The position numbers were made by a program, and so were the translations under genes. DNA of 64,000 nt, taken from contig NZ_BCQM01000008.1 in assembly GCF_001552075.1 (NCBI RefSeq), forward strand, positions 1-64,000. Reading direction: 5' to 3'. Source of the DNA: Arthrobacter luteolus NBRC 107841. Lineage in GTDB: Bacteria > Actinomycetota > Actinomycetes > Actinomycetales > Micrococcaceae. Position 1 is the first letter of the stretch. Each line of letters starts with the position of its first letter. Positions 1-8,417 of the stretch are shown here, one piece after another. Under the pieces are notes generated by a model. That model searched no databases. It was given only the letters and a program-made list of their open reading frames with translations, and had not been told where the DNA came from.

Positions 1-20
1 GCGCAGAAAGCAAATAAACC

Positions 21-905
21 ATGGTCTACACACTCGGCCTCGACGTCGCGGCCCTGGACGCCATCGACACCCACGTCCACATTGAAGTGGACGACCACGG
101 ACACAACGCGCTCCCGCAGGAACTCGTTGACGCTGCCTCCAAGCACTTCAAGACCGACGGCCCCCGCCCCGGACTGGACGAAATCGCCGCGTACTACCGC
201 GAGCGGAAAACCGCCGCCGTCGTCTTCACCGTGGATGCGTCCAAGTCCCTGGGCCATCCGCCGAACTCCAGCGAGGAAATCGCGGAGGGCGCGGCCCGCA
301 ACAATGACGTGCTGATCCCCTTCGGCTCCGTGGACCCCACCTCCGGAACCGACGCGCTGGCCCGGGCCAAGGTCCTCGCCGGTGACTACGGGGTGCGCGG
401 CTTCAAGTTCCACCCCACGGTGCAGAACTTCGACCCCAGCGACCGCGCGTTCTATCCACTCTGGGCCCTGCTCCAGGACCTGGGCGTCCCGGCCCTGTTC
501 CACACCGGGCAGACCGGCATCGGATCCGGCCTGCCCGGCGGCTTCGGCCTGAAACTGGGGCTCTCCAACCCGATCCTGCTCGACGCCGTCGCCGCGGACT
601 TCCCCGAGCTGCAGATCATCATGGCCCACCCATCGGTGCCCTGGCAGGACGAAGCCATTGCCGTGGCGACGCACAAGTCCAACGTATGGATCGACCTCTC
701 CGGCTGGTCGCCGAAGTACTTCCCGGCCAACCTGGTGCGCCATGCCAACTCCCTGCTCCAGGACAAGGTGCTCTTCGGCTCCGACTACCCGCTGATCACG
801 CCGGACCGCTGGCGCCGGGACTTCGATGCGCTGGAGATCAAGGACGCGGTGCGGCCTAAGATCCTCAAGGAAAACGCCGTGCGGCTGCTGGGACTGGGCT
901 CATGA
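21..905 (+). CDS. Amidohydrolase family metal-dependent hydrolase
   Basis: Predicted cytosolic TIM-barrel enzyme of the amidohydrolase-2 family (hydrolases and decarboxylases). The first strand carries Asp-Thr-His-Val-His (residues 16-20), the HxH metal pair of the superfamily. Phe-His-Thr-Gly near residue 160 offers another ligand, and Phe-Gly-Ser-Asp-Tyr near residue 254 the catalytic Asp. At 294 residues it is full length. The substrate cannot be read from sequence; relatives include aminocarboxymuconate-semialdehyde decarboxylase and oxalomesaconate-type enzymes. Its stop overlaps the next start by four bases (ATGA), so it is coupled to the acyl-CoA dehydrogenase and probably shares its pathway. 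Earlier operon members may lie left of the window. Confidence 0.85.
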   Translation: MVYTLGLDVAALDAIDTHVHIEVDDHGHNALPQELVDAASKHFKTDGPRPGLDEIAAYYRERKTAAVVFTVDASKSLGHPPNSSEEIAEGAARNNDVLIPFGSVDPTSGTDALARAKVLAGDYGVRGFKFHPTVQNFDPSDRAFYPLWALLQDLGVPALFHTGQTGIGSGLPGGFGLKLGLSNPILLDAVAADFPELQIIMAHPSVPWQDEAIAVATHKSNVWIDLSGWSPKYFPANLVRHANSLLQDKVLFGSDYPLITPDRWRRDFDALEIKDAVRPKILKENAVRLLGLGS

Positions 906-2104
906 GCGCCAGCGACGGCACGCTGGACGCGGCAGCGTTCTACCCTTCCGACCGCTACGGCTACTCCGAACTCCTGAGCAGCGCCGAACTCGGGGCGCTG
1001 GGCCGGCTGCGGACCGTGCTGGATAAGCAAGTCAGCCCGCTGCTGGGAGAGTACTGGGAAGCCGGTGAATTCCCGTACCAGATCCGCCAGCCGCTGGTGG
1101 ACCTGAACCTCATGGCACCCGAGGGCGCAACCGACAGCCAGGGACGCACTTCCGGGCTGTACACCGGCTTCCGGAACTTTGAGCTGGCCCGCACGGATGC
1201 ATCCGTGGCCACGTTCTACAACGCCCAGTCCGGCCTGTTCCGCACCACCGTCTTGGAAGGCGGCAGCCCCGAACAGGCGGCGGACCTGGATCCCAAGATC
1301 CGCTCCTTCGAGTACACCGGCGTCTTCGCGCTCACCGAACCGGACCACGGCTCGGATATTGCCGGCGGCCTGGAAACCTCCGCCCGGCGCGACGGCGGCG
1401 ACTGGATTATCGACGGCGCCAAGCGCTGGATCGGCGGGGCGTTCACCGCTGACGTGCTGGCCGTCTTCGCCCGGGACGAAGCCGATGGCCAGGTCAAGGC
1501 CTTCCTGGTCCCGCGCGAAACCCCCGGCGTCTCGATGAGTAAAATCCTGCGCAAAACCTCGCTGCGGATGATGCAGAACGCGGACATTGAACTCCGTGCC
1601 GTCCGGGTGCCCGATTCCGCCCGGCTGACCAACATCAACTCGTTCAAGGACGTTGCGGCGCTGATGCGGCGGTTGCGCTCCGACGTCGCGTGGATCGCCA
1701 CCGGGCTGCAGGCCGGCGCCTACGAGGCTGCCCTGCGCTACACCCTGGAACGGCAGCAGTTCGGCCGGCCACTGGCCTCCTTCCAGCTCACCCAGCAGAA
1801 GCTGGCCACCATGGCCGCCAACGTCACGGCCTCCCTGGGCATGGTGGTCCGACTGACCCAGCGCCAGGAAGCGGGCATCTTCCGGGACGAGGACTCAGCC
1901 ATGGCCAAGATGTTCACCTGCACCGCGATGCGCCAGACCGTCGCGCTGGCCCGCGAAGTGGTGGGCGGCAACGGCATCACCCTGGACACCGACGTCGCGC
2001 GTTTCCATGCCGATGCTGAAGCGGTCTACTCCTACGAGGGCACGCATGACATCAACGCCCTGATCCTGGGCCGCGCCCTGACCGGGACGGGCGCCTTCCG
2101 CTGA
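902..2104 (+). CDS. Acyl-CoA dehydrogenase, glutaryl-CoA dehydrogenase-like
   Basis: FAD-dependent acyl-CoA dehydrogenase (400 residues) that would form an enoyl-CoA and pass electrons to ETF. The order is an N-terminal helical domain, a beta domain with Leu-Thr-Glu-Pro-Asp-His-Gly-Ser (144-151), and a C-terminal helical domain. The probable catalytic base is Glu379 in Tyr-Glu-Gly-Thr-His-Asp-Ile. That motif with the following Leu-Ile-Leu-Gly-Arg-Ala resembles the glutaryl-CoA dehydrogenase branch. Coupling to the amidohydrolase suggests a dicarboxylic or aromatic acid route, but that is inference. A plain short- or medium-chain acyl-CoA dehydrogenase is less likely. Confidence 0.9.
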   Translation: MSASDGTLDAAAFYPSDRYGYSELLSSAELGALGRLRTVLDKQVSPLLGEYWEAGEFPYQIRQPLVDLNLMAPEGATDSQGRTSGLYTGFRNFELARTDASVATFYNAQSGLFRTTVLEGGSPEQAADLDPKIRSFEYTGVFALTEPDHGSDIAGGLETSARRDGGDWIIDGAKRWIGGAFTADVLAVFARDEADGQVKAFLVPRETPGVSMSKILRKTSLRMMQNADIELRAVRVPDSARLTNINSFKDVAALMRRLRSDVAWIATGLQAGAYEAALRYTLERQQFGRPLASFQLTQQKLATMAANVTASLGMVVRLTQRQEAGIFRDEDSAMAKMFTCTAMRQTVALAREVVGGNGITLDTDVARFHADAEAVYSYEGTHDINALILGRALTGTGAFR

Positions 2105-2118
2105 TAGGGTCGGCGGCC

Positions 2119-3597
2119 ATGGAGAAGAATCTCGCGGATTTCCTGGCCAGCTTCAACACGGCCGTCGACCTGGCGCAGCAGCAGCGGTTCCAGTCCCCGG
2201 ACCGGGAGCGGCTGCGGGATGCGATCAGCCGTTACCTGGGACGTCCCGCCATGGACGTGCCGATCGTGACCGAGACAATCCCCTTCCACCGCTTCGCGGA
2301 CCTGGATATTGCCCTGGAACGGCTGGGCGCTGCGGACCCGGAAAACGCGCTGATCGGGATGGGCGGCGGCCAGCAGCGACGGCACCTGACCCTCTCCGAT
2401 GTGGTGCAGGAGGAGGGCTACAGCAACGTTCCGGTGGGCCAGCCCGACTTCGCCAACGTTGCCATCGGCCCCGATTCCAGCCGCGAAGCCCTCGCCCTGG
2501 GTATCCGGCTTTTCCGCCACGGCGGGGTTCCCGTTGCTGTGATGCAGCGCAGCAGGGATCCGCAGACCGGCAGCCCGGACGCGAGCATCGCCGTGATGGC
2601 AGCGGAGCGTCCCGCGGCGGCCGCCGTGCTGGCAGCTATCCAGGACGACCTGCGGACCAACAGCGTCCTGCGCGGACAGGTGGTGTCGCTTGGTTTTGAC
2701 CCCTATGGCCAAAACGGCGCCGGCGTTACGTTCCTGCCCCGCCCCCGGCTTCCCCGCAGCGAAGTGATCCTGCCCGACGGTGTGCTGGAACGGGTCCGCA
2801 GCCACGTCCTCGGCATCGCAGGGCACAGGGGCAGGTTGAAGGCCGCCGGGCAGCACCTCAAACGCGGGGTGCTGCTCTACGGGCCGCCCGGCACGGGGAA
2901 AACGCACACCGTCCGGCACCTGCTCAGCGAGAGCCCGGGAACGACGGCGGTGCTCCTCTCCGGCGGTTCCCTCGCCGCCGTCTCCCACGCCGCGAAACTC
3001 GCGCGGGCCATGTCCCCGTCCCTGGTGGTGCTGGAGGATATTGACCTGATCGCCGAGGACCGGAGCATGGGCCACGGACCGCAGCCGCTGCTCTTCGAAG
3101 TCCTCGATGCCCTGGACGGTCTCGACGCCGATGCGGACATCGCGTTCATCATGACCACCAACCGGGTGGATGTCCTGGAACGGGCCCTGGCCCAGCGGCC
3201 CGGCCGCGTGGACCTAGCCGTTGAAATTCCGCTGCCGGATGCAGCCGACCGCGCCCGGCTGCTGGAACTGTACGCACCCTCCGGCACCTTCTCTCCCGCC
3301 GCGCTGGCACAGGTGGCGGAACAAGCCGAGGGGGCAACCGCGTCGTTCGCCCGGGAACTGGTGCGCCGTGCCGTGCTGGCAGCAGCGGAAGCGGGGGAGG
3401 ACCCCGCCGACGGGCACCTGCTCGGTGCGGCCGAGAGCCTCTCGGGACAGCGGGAAGCGCTCACCCGCAGCCTGCTGGGCGCCGGGCCGGATACGGACGG
3501 CGCGGAGCCCGCAGAGTCCGATGTTGCAGGCGGTTTCGCCGCAGGACCGCGCGCCGGTTTCGGCTGGTCTCCACTGCCGTCCGGGGGCCTGGACTAG
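2119..3597 (+). CDS. AAA family ATPase
   Basis: Single AAA+ module in the C-terminal half of a 492-residue protein. Walker A is Gly-Pro-Pro-Gly-Thr-Gly-Lys-Thr (255-262), Walker B is Val-Val-Leu-Glu-Asp-Ile-Asp near 304, sensor 1 is Met-Thr-Thr-Asn, and an arginine-finger segment reads Gln-Arg-Pro-Gly-Arg-Val-Asp. The N-terminal 220 residues have no recognised motif and probably bind substrate. The C-terminal tail is low complexity. The fold resembles the CDC48/FtsH/spastin-like ATPases, so a remodelling or chaperone role is likely; the substrate is unknown. It lies just downstream of the dehydrogenase pair and 42 bases upstream of the sigma gene, with no evidence of a shared function. Confidence 0.85.
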   Translation: MEKNLADFLASFNTAVDLAQQQRFQSPDRERLRDAISRYLGRPAMDVPIVTETIPFHRFADLDIALERLGAADPENALIGMGGGQQRRHLTLSDVVQEEGYSNVPVGQPDFANVAIGPDSSREALALGIRLFRHGGVPVAVMQRSRDPQTGSPDASIAVMAAERPAAAAVLAAIQDDLRTNSVLRGQVVSLGFDPYGQNGAGVTFLPRPRLPRSEVILPDGVLERVRSHVLGIAGHRGRLKAAGQHLKRGVLLYGPPGTGKTHTVRHLLSESPGTTAVLLSGGSLAAVSHAAKLARAMSPSLVVLEDIDLIAEDRSMGHGPQPLLFEVLDALDGLDADADIAFIMTTNRVDVLERALAQRPGRVDLAVEIPLPDAADRARLLELYAPSGTFSPAALAQVAEQAEGATASFARELVRRAVLAAAEAGEDPADGHLLGAAESLSGQREALTRSLLGAGPDTDGAEPAESDVAGGFAAGPRAGFGWSPLPSGGLD

Positions 3598-3639
3598 GCC
3601 GGGACCTCACAAAACCCACCCGCCGCGCGTCTACAGTAT

Positions 3640-4119
3640 GTGGAAGTGAAACCGTTCGAAGTGATCGTCAGGGAACACGGCGCCGCCGTGCTGCGGGTCT
3701 GCCGTGCCGTGCTGGGCCCGGACGACGCCGAAGACGCCTGGTCGGAGACGTTCCTCGCGGCCCTGCGCGCTTACCCGGAGCTGCCGGCCGGAGCCAACGT
3801 CCAGGCCTGGCTGGTCACGATTGCCAAGCGCAAGGCCATTGACGTGCACCGCGCCGCGGCCCGCCGCCCGGTGCTGGTGCCCGAACTCCCCGAGCCCGAA
3901 CAACGACCCGGACCCGGTCCCGGTGAGCATGACGGGCTGTGGGCCGCGCTGCGGTCCCTGCCTCAGCGCCAACGGGAGGCACTGGCCTACCACCACCTCG
4001 CCGGGCTGCCTTTCGCCGAGGTAGCCGTGCTGCTGGGGGGAACCGAAGCAGCCGTTCGCCGCTCTGCCGCGGACGGCATGAAGAAGCTGAGAACCATGGA
4101 TGGAGAGGACCTCCGATGA
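3640..4119 (+). CDS. ECF-like RNA polymerase sigma factor
   Basis: Short two-domain sigma-70 protein. Region 2 covers about residues 5-70 (aspartate-rich Gly-Pro-Asp-Asp-Ala-Glu-Asp-Ala-Trp helix, then Ala-Trp-Leu-Val-Thr-Ile-Ala-Lys-Arg-Lys-Ala). Region 4 covers about 105-155 (Leu-Pro-Gln-Arg-Gln-Arg-Glu-Ala, then the helix-turn-helix). It is the first gene of a tightly overlapping operon with ogt, alkB and alkA, so it is the likely regulator of alkylation repair. No anti-sigma gene is adjacent. The GTG at 3640 has no Shine-Dalgarno; a TACAGT box eight bases before a second GTG (3646) could give a leaderless mRNA starting two codons later. Confidence 0.88.
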   Translation: MEVKPFEVIVREHGAAVLRVCRAVLGPDDAEDAWSETFLAALRAYPELPAGANVQAWLVTIAKRKAIDVHRAAARRPVLVPELPEPEQRPGPGPGEHDGLWAALRSLPQRQREALAYHHLAGLPFAEVAVLLGGTEAAVRRSAADGMKKLRTMDGEDLR

Positions 4120-4739
4120 CCCCGTCTACGGACACCGTGCTGGAAGCCGGACTGAACTCCGCCCTGACCGCCGGCGAAGACCAAGCCCTCGACCGGCTGC
4201 ATGCCCGGCTCACCGCCGGTGCGCAGGAGCAGGATCTGCTCGACCTTGCCTACACCGTGGTCAATACCCCCATTGGTGAGCTGCTGCTCGCCGCCACCCC
4301 CGCCGGCCTGGCCCGTGTGGCCTTCGGCAGGGAAGGCCACGACGCCGTCCTCGCCGACCTGTCCCTGCGGATCAGCCCGCGGATCCTGGAAGCTCCGGAC
4401 CGGCTGGCCGAACCGGTCCGCCAGCTGGGCGAGTACTTCGCCGGCACCCGGCAGGTGTTCGACCTTCCCCTGGACCTACGGCTGGCCACCGGCTTCCGCC
4501 GCACCGTCGTCGAGCACCTCTCCGAAATCACTTACGGATCCACCGCCAGCTACGCGGCCCTCGCCGCCCTGGCAGGGAACCCCGGAGCGGTCCGCGCCGC
4601 CGGAACTGCCTGCGCCCGCAACCCGCTGCCCGTGGTGGTGCCCTGCCACCGGGTAGTCCGCTCGGACGGGACCATCGGCAACTACCTCGGCGGCAGCGAC
4701 GTAAAGCGGACCCTGCTCGCAATGGAAGCCGCCGCATGA
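4116..4739 (+). CDS. ogt: Methylated-DNA--protein-cysteine S-methyltransferase
   Basis: Suicide DNA repair protein that transfers the alkyl group from O6-alkylguanine to its own cysteine. The active site is Pro-Cys-His-Arg-Val-Val-Arg with Cys177; the Ala-Val-Arg-Ala-Ala-Gly segment precedes it. The catalytic domain starts near residue 44, so about 43 residues of helical extension (rich in Ala, Leu, Asp, Arg) lie in front. I chose ATG 4116 because it overlaps the sigma stop and follows GAGAGGACC; the open frame runs further upstream inside the sigma gene without a better start. The position directly behind a sigma gene suggests the extension could contact the sigma factor, which is speculation. 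Confidence 0.93.
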   Translation: MTPSTDTVLEAGLNSALTAGEDQALDRLHARLTAGAQEQDLLDLAYTVVNTPIGELLLAATPAGLARVAFGREGHDAVLADLSLRISPRILEAPDRLAEPVRQLGEYFAGTRQVFDLPLDLRLATGFRRTVVEHLSEITYGSTASYAALAALAGNPGAVRAAGTACARNPLPVVVPCHRVVRSDGTIGNYLGGSDVKRTLLAMEAAA

Positions 4740-5422
4740 CCGGACAGCTTTTCGCGCGGGAACGTTCCGCTCCGTCCGCCGGCGCCGTCCATGTTCCCGA
4801 CTGGCTGGATACCGCCGCGCAGCGAAGCGTCGTGGAGGCCTGCCGGGCCTGGGCAGTCGGACCCGTGCCGATGCGCTCCGCCGTCCTGCCCGGCGGGCAC
4901 AAAATGTCGGTGCAGACGGTCTGCCTGGGCTGGCACTGGCAGCCCTACAAGTACACGCGCACAGCCGACGACGCCGGCGGCGGCCGGGTGGCGGACGTCC
5001 CGGACTGGCTGATTCAGCTGGGCCGCGACGCGCTCCGTGCCGCCTACTTCGCGGAGGAGCAGGCCGGCTACGACCCGGAGGTCTTTGACCCGGCGGACTA
5101 CACGCCTGACACGGCGCTGATCAACTACTACGCCGACGGCGCGCACATGGGCATGCACCAGGACAAGGACGAGAAATCCAGCGCCCCGGTGGTCTCGCTC
5201 AGCATCGGAGACAGCTGTATATTCCGATTCGGGAATACACAAACCCGCACCAAGCCCTATACCGATCTTGAACTGCTTTCCGGCGACCTCTTCGTGTTCG
5301 GCGGCCCGTCACGTTTCGCGTACCACGGCGTACCCAAGACGCTGCCCGGCACAGCGGACCCGGAGACCGGACTGTCCCACGGCCGGATCAACATCACCCT
5401 GCGCATGACCGGACTGGAATGA
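4736..5422 (+). CDS. alkB: Alpha-ketoglutarate-dependent DNA dioxygenase AlkB
   Basis: Fe(II)/2-oxoglutarate dioxygenase that oxidatively removes 1-methyladenine and 3-methylcytosine from DNA. The iron triad is His141-x-Asp143 (in Met-His-Gln-Asp-Lys-Asp-Glu) and His197 (Tyr-His-Gly-Val). The 2-oxoglutarate and substrate arginines are Arg217 and Arg223 in Gly-Arg-Ile-Asn-Ile-Thr-Leu-Arg, with the same six-residue spacing as in E. coli AlkB. At 228 residues it is full length. The start overlaps the ogt stop by four bases and its stop overlaps the alkA start by four, so the repair enzymes are translated as one coupled unit. Confidence 0.95.
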   Translation: MTGQLFARERSAPSAGAVHVPDWLDTAAQRSVVEACRAWAVGPVPMRSAVLPGGHKMSVQTVCLGWHWQPYKYTRTADDAGGGRVADVPDWLIQLGRDALRAAYFAEEQAGYDPEVFDPADYTPDTALINYYADGAHMGMHQDKDEKSSAPVVSLSIGDSCIFRFGNTQTRTKPYTDLELLSGDLFVFGGPSRFAYHGVPKTLPGTADPETGLSHGRINITLRMTGLE

Positions 5423-6381
5423 GCGGCCCGGGTAGGCAGGCAGAGGGGCTGAGCCTTCCTGGGGTTCCGGCGGCGCAGCCAGCGGGGGAGGAACCGTCAG
5501 GCCGGACCCTCCAGCTGGAAACCAGCGGGCCGTTCCCCTGGCAGCCACTGGTGCGCAGCCTGGCCGCGCACGCAGTTCCCGGGCTTGAGGCCGTGGAAAG
5601 CACCGCCGCAGGCGCCGCCCTGACCCGGCTGCTGCCGACCCCGGAGGGTCCGGTGCTGGCCAGGGTGGAGTTTGGCTCAGCGGAGGGAGTGATCGTGCGT
5701 TTCGACGGCGGCGGCTCCGCAGGTGATCCCGCGAGCCGTGCCCTGGTCCGCCGCTGGCTGGACCTGGACGCGGACACCTCCGCGGTGGACGGCTTTTTGG
5801 CGTCCTTCCCGCGCCTGGCCCCACTGGTGGCCCGGCACCCCGGCCTGCGGATTCCCGGCGCCGTGAATCCGTTCGAGACCGCAGTGCTGACCGTCCTGGG
5901 GCAGCAGGTCTCCCTCGCTGCTGCCAGGACCTTTGGCGCCCGGCTGGTTTCCGCGTACGGAACACCCGGGCCCGGCGGGTACCGGATGTTCCCGCAGGCC
6001 GCTGTGCTGGCAGCGGTTTCAGCGGAGGAGCTGCAGGCCGCCGTCCGCATCACCGGCGCCAGGGCCCGGACCATCCAGGCCCTGGCTGGTGCCGCCGCGG
6101 ACGGCCTCGACCTGGGGAACGGTCCGCCCGCTGCGCTGCTGGCGCTGCCGGGCATCGGCCCCTGGACCGCCGACTATCTGGCCGTCCGGGCCGGCGGGGA
6201 CCGGGATGCGTTTGTTCCCGGCGACCTCATCCTGCGGCGCGCCCTTGGCGTGGCAGCGGCCCGCGAAGCGGAAGCCCTGGCTGAACCCTGGCGGCCCTGG
6301 CGGGCCTATGCCCTCTTCCACCTCTGGACATCCCACGCGTACGACGGCGCTCCGCTGCCACCGGCGCAGCCCGGATCCTAA
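5419..6381 (+). CDS. alkA: DNA-3-methyladenine glycosylase II (AlkA)
   Basis: Base-excision glycosylase of the HhH-GPD superfamily that removes 3-methyladenine and related alkylated bases. It has an N-terminal AlkA_N-type beta domain (about 30-135), then the helical core with Gln-Gln-Val-Ser (162-165), the helix-hairpin-helix Leu-Pro-Gly-Ile-Gly-Pro-Trp-Thr-Ala (243-251) and the catalytic aspartate, probably Asp269 in Val-Pro-Gly-Asp-Leu. At 320 residues it is longer than E. coli AlkA owing to a Pro/Gly-rich N-terminus, and it lacks the Ada domain fused to AlkA in some actinobacteria. Last gene of the repair operon; its end overlaps the convergent DUF1304 gene by four bases. Confidence 0.93.
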   Translation: MSGPGRQAEGLSLPGVPAAQPAGEEPSGRTLQLETSGPFPWQPLVRSLAAHAVPGLEAVESTAAGAALTRLLPTPEGPVLARVEFGSAEGVIVRFDGGGSAGDPASRALVRRWLDLDADTSAVDGFLASFPRLAPLVARHPGLRIPGAVNPFETAVLTVLGQQVSLAAARTFGARLVSAYGTPGPGGYRMFPQAAVLAAVSAEELQAAVRITGARARTIQALAGAAADGLDLGNGPPAALLALPGIGPWTADYLAVRAGGDRDAFVPGDLILRRALGVAAAREAEALAEPWRPWRAYALFHLWTSHAYDGAPLPPAQPGS

Positions 6382-6761
6382 GACCCCATCAGTGTCAGCA
6401 GCAGGGCGAGCAGGGCGGGGATTCCGCGGATCAGGGCGATCCGTCCCAGGGGCCATTTCCCGGCCAGCAGCACCACCGACGCAAGAGCCATGCAGGCAGT
6501 GGAAAAGCTCATGAGGGTCAGCCCCGCCACCGGATTGCTCACGCCGAGCAGCAGCACACCCAGGACGGCGCCAACGCCGAGGAACAAGTTGTAAAAACCC
6601 TGGGTGTAGGCCAGCGGCTGCGTTGCCTCGGCGTCCTGCGGGGACGTGATTCCATAGGCTTCCATGGTTTCGGCCGCGGTCCAGCGCAGTGACTCGAGCG
6701 CAAAGAAGTAGAAGTGGACGGCGGCGGCAACCAGAGTGAATACGGTGGCGGCAATCAGCAC
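6378..6761 (-). CDS. DUF1304-type small membrane protein
   Basis: Small integral membrane protein with four predicted hydrophobic helices. It shows the DUF1304 pattern: Phe-Tyr-Phe-Phe-Ala-Leu-Glu near the start, Tyr-Thr-Gln-Gly-Phe-Tyr-Asn-Leu-Phe-Leu in the middle, and Ile-Arg-Gly-Ile-Pro-Ala at the last helix. The family's function is unknown. I prefer the GTG at 6761, preceded by GAGGGG seven bases away, which gives 127 residues, the usual family size. An ATG at 6809 would add 16 hydrophilic residues and has no clear ribosome site. Confidence 0.8.
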   Translation of the reverse strand: MLIAATVFTLVAAAVHFYFFALESLRWTAAETMEAYGITSPQDAEATQPLAYTQGFYNLFLGVGAVLGVLLLGVSNPVAGLTLMSFSTACMALASVVLLAGKWPLGRIALIRGIPALLALLLTLMGS

Positions 6762-7002
6762 TGCAACCCCCTCGGGGCTGGGACACTGGCGGACCGGACA
6801 TTGCGGCATACGTTCTGCAGCTGTGGTCTGCGGTGCCGATCATCCTCCCATCCTGCAACCGGAGAGCCAAGGGCAGCGGGCACTCCCAGTTGGCGGTGAA
6901 GACTAATCGGCGGCTAGCCTTGAAGTTGCGAGGGGAAGCGCAGTGCACATTGCGCTGCCACCCGGACGCCCGATGCCATTTCCCCCAAAGGAGCCCACCA
7001 AC

Positions 7003-8118
7003 GTGCGCACTTCCCGTCCGCTTCGTACCCTGGCAGCCGCAGCCGCCGCAGTGCTTGCGCTCTCAGCCTGCGGCTCCGACTATCCGTTGGGTGAGGAACA
7101 GCGGAAGGCGGCGGAGAACAGCACCTCCACTCTCGCCGGCATCATCTCCGGCTCCGGCTCGACGGCACAGGGGCCGGCCATGGATGCCTGGATCGGCGGC
7201 TTCCGGGTGCTGCATCCCAAGGCCCAGGTGCAGTACTCCCCGGACGGCTCGGGCGCAGGGCGCAACGCGCTGCTCGCCGGTGCCGTGCAATTCGCCGGCT
7301 CGGACGCGTTCCTGCAGGACGAGGAACTCGGCGAAGCGCGCGAGGTGTGCGGGCCCGACGGCGCGCTGGACATTCCTGCCTACATTTCCCCCATCGCGGT
7401 GGCCTTCAACCTGCCGGGCATCGAGTCCCTGAATATGGATGCCGGCACCATCGCCAAGCTGTTCCGCGGCGAGATCGAGTTCTGGAACGATCCCGTGATT
7501 GCCGCGCAGAACCCGGGCGTGGAGCTGCCGCAGACGCGGATCACCGCCGTCAGCCGCGCGGATGATTCCGGTACCACCGAAAACTTCACCGAATACCTGC
7601 ACGAGGCCGCCCCGGAGGAATGGCCGAATGATCCCTCCGGCTCCTGGCCCGGCGGCCTGGGCGGAGAAAACGCGCAGGGCAGCGCCGGTGTGATCAGCAC
7701 CGTGACCCGCACCGAAGGCGCTGTTGCCTACTCGGACGACTCCGTCGTCGACGATTCCCTGGGAACCGTAAACCTGAAGGTGGGTGAGGAGTACGTGCCG
7801 ATCAGCGCCGAGGGAGCCTCGATCGCGGTCGAGCAGGCCACCCGCGTCCAGGACCGCGGCGAACATGACATCGCCCTGCATCTGGACCGCACCACCACCG
7901 CGCCCGGCGCCTACCCGCTGGTTCTGATCTCCTACCAGATTTTCTGCAGCAGCTACGAAGATGCTGACACCACGGAGCTCGTGAAGACGTTCGGACAGTA
8001 TGTGGTGAGCGAGGAAGGCCAGCAGGCCTCCGCCGAAGCCGCCAAGAGTGCGCCGATTCCGGACAGCCTGGCTGTGCAGGCCCGCGCTGCCATCGAGAGC
8101 ATCACCGTCCGCCCGTAG
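7003..8118 (+). CDS. pstS: Phosphate ABC transporter substrate-binding lipoprotein PstS
   Basis: Periplasmic-type phosphate-binding lipoprotein. The signal peptide has a twin-Arg/Pro start, an Ala-rich core and a Leu-Ser-Ala-Cys lipobox (lipidated Cys near residue 23). The mature part shows the PstS motifs Gly-Ser-Gly-Ser-Thr (phosphate loop), Pro-Asp-Gly-Ser-Gly-Ala-Gly-Arg and Ser-Arg-Ala-Asp-Asp-Ser-Gly-Thr-Thr. I place the start at the GTG preceded by AAAGGAG at nine bases; the upstream in-frame extension lacks a site and would spoil the signal peptide. No pstC, pstA or pstB is adjacent, so within this window it is an orphan. Confidence 0.92.
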   Translation: MRTSRPLRTLAAAAAAVLALSACGSDYPLGEEQRKAAENSTSTLAGIISGSGSTAQGPAMDAWIGGFRVLHPKAQVQYSPDGSGAGRNALLAGAVQFAGSDAFLQDEELGEAREVCGPDGALDIPAYISPIAVAFNLPGIESLNMDAGTIAKLFRGEIEFWNDPVIAAQNPGVELPQTRITAVSRADDSGTTENFTEYLHEAAPEEWPNDPSGSWPGGLGGENAQGSAGVISTVTRTEGAVAYSDDSVVDDSLGTVNLKVGEEYVPISAEGASIAVEQATRVQDRGEHDIALHLDRTTTAPGAYPLVLISYQIFCSSYEDADTTELVKTFGQYVVSEEGQQASAEAAKSAPIPDSLAVQARAAIESITVRP

Positions 8119-8216
8119 GCCGAAGCGGGTCCGTCCGGGATGGTCTTTAGTGCCCCCCTTGCGCCCCTGAGGGGCCGGTGGCACGGTGGACCTACCGCGA
8201 AGGAAAGGGGGCTGCC

Positions 8217-8417
8217 GTGCAACCTATCAGGATCGAACGGTGGTGGCCGTATCTGGACACCACGGCCAAGCAATGGCTTCGGGAGAACCTCCGCCACGAC
8301 GGTATTCCGGCGAAAATCCAGGACCGGATTGCCGAAGCCGGCGGGCCGGTTATCGACCCGATCCTCGGTGTTGGGGATTGGGACTTCATCGAAACGCAGT
8401 CAGAGCTGGTGGACTAG
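8217..8417 (+). CDS. Small hypothetical protein
   Basis: A 66-residue soluble protein I do not recognise. It begins Met-Gln-Pro-Ile-Arg-Ile-Glu-Arg-Trp-Trp-Pro-Tyr-Leu and contains a helical Thr-Ala-Lys-Gln-Trp-Leu-Arg-Glu-Asn stretch and an acidic end. The GTG start is preceded by GGAAAGGGGG, a very strong ribosome site, which supports real translation. It follows pstS by about 100 bases and its stop overlaps the convergent membrane-protein gene by four bases. Function unknown. Confidence 0.6.
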   Translation: MQPIRIERWWPYLDTTAKQWLRENLRHDGIPAKIQDRIAEAGGPVIDPILGVGDWDFIETQSELVD

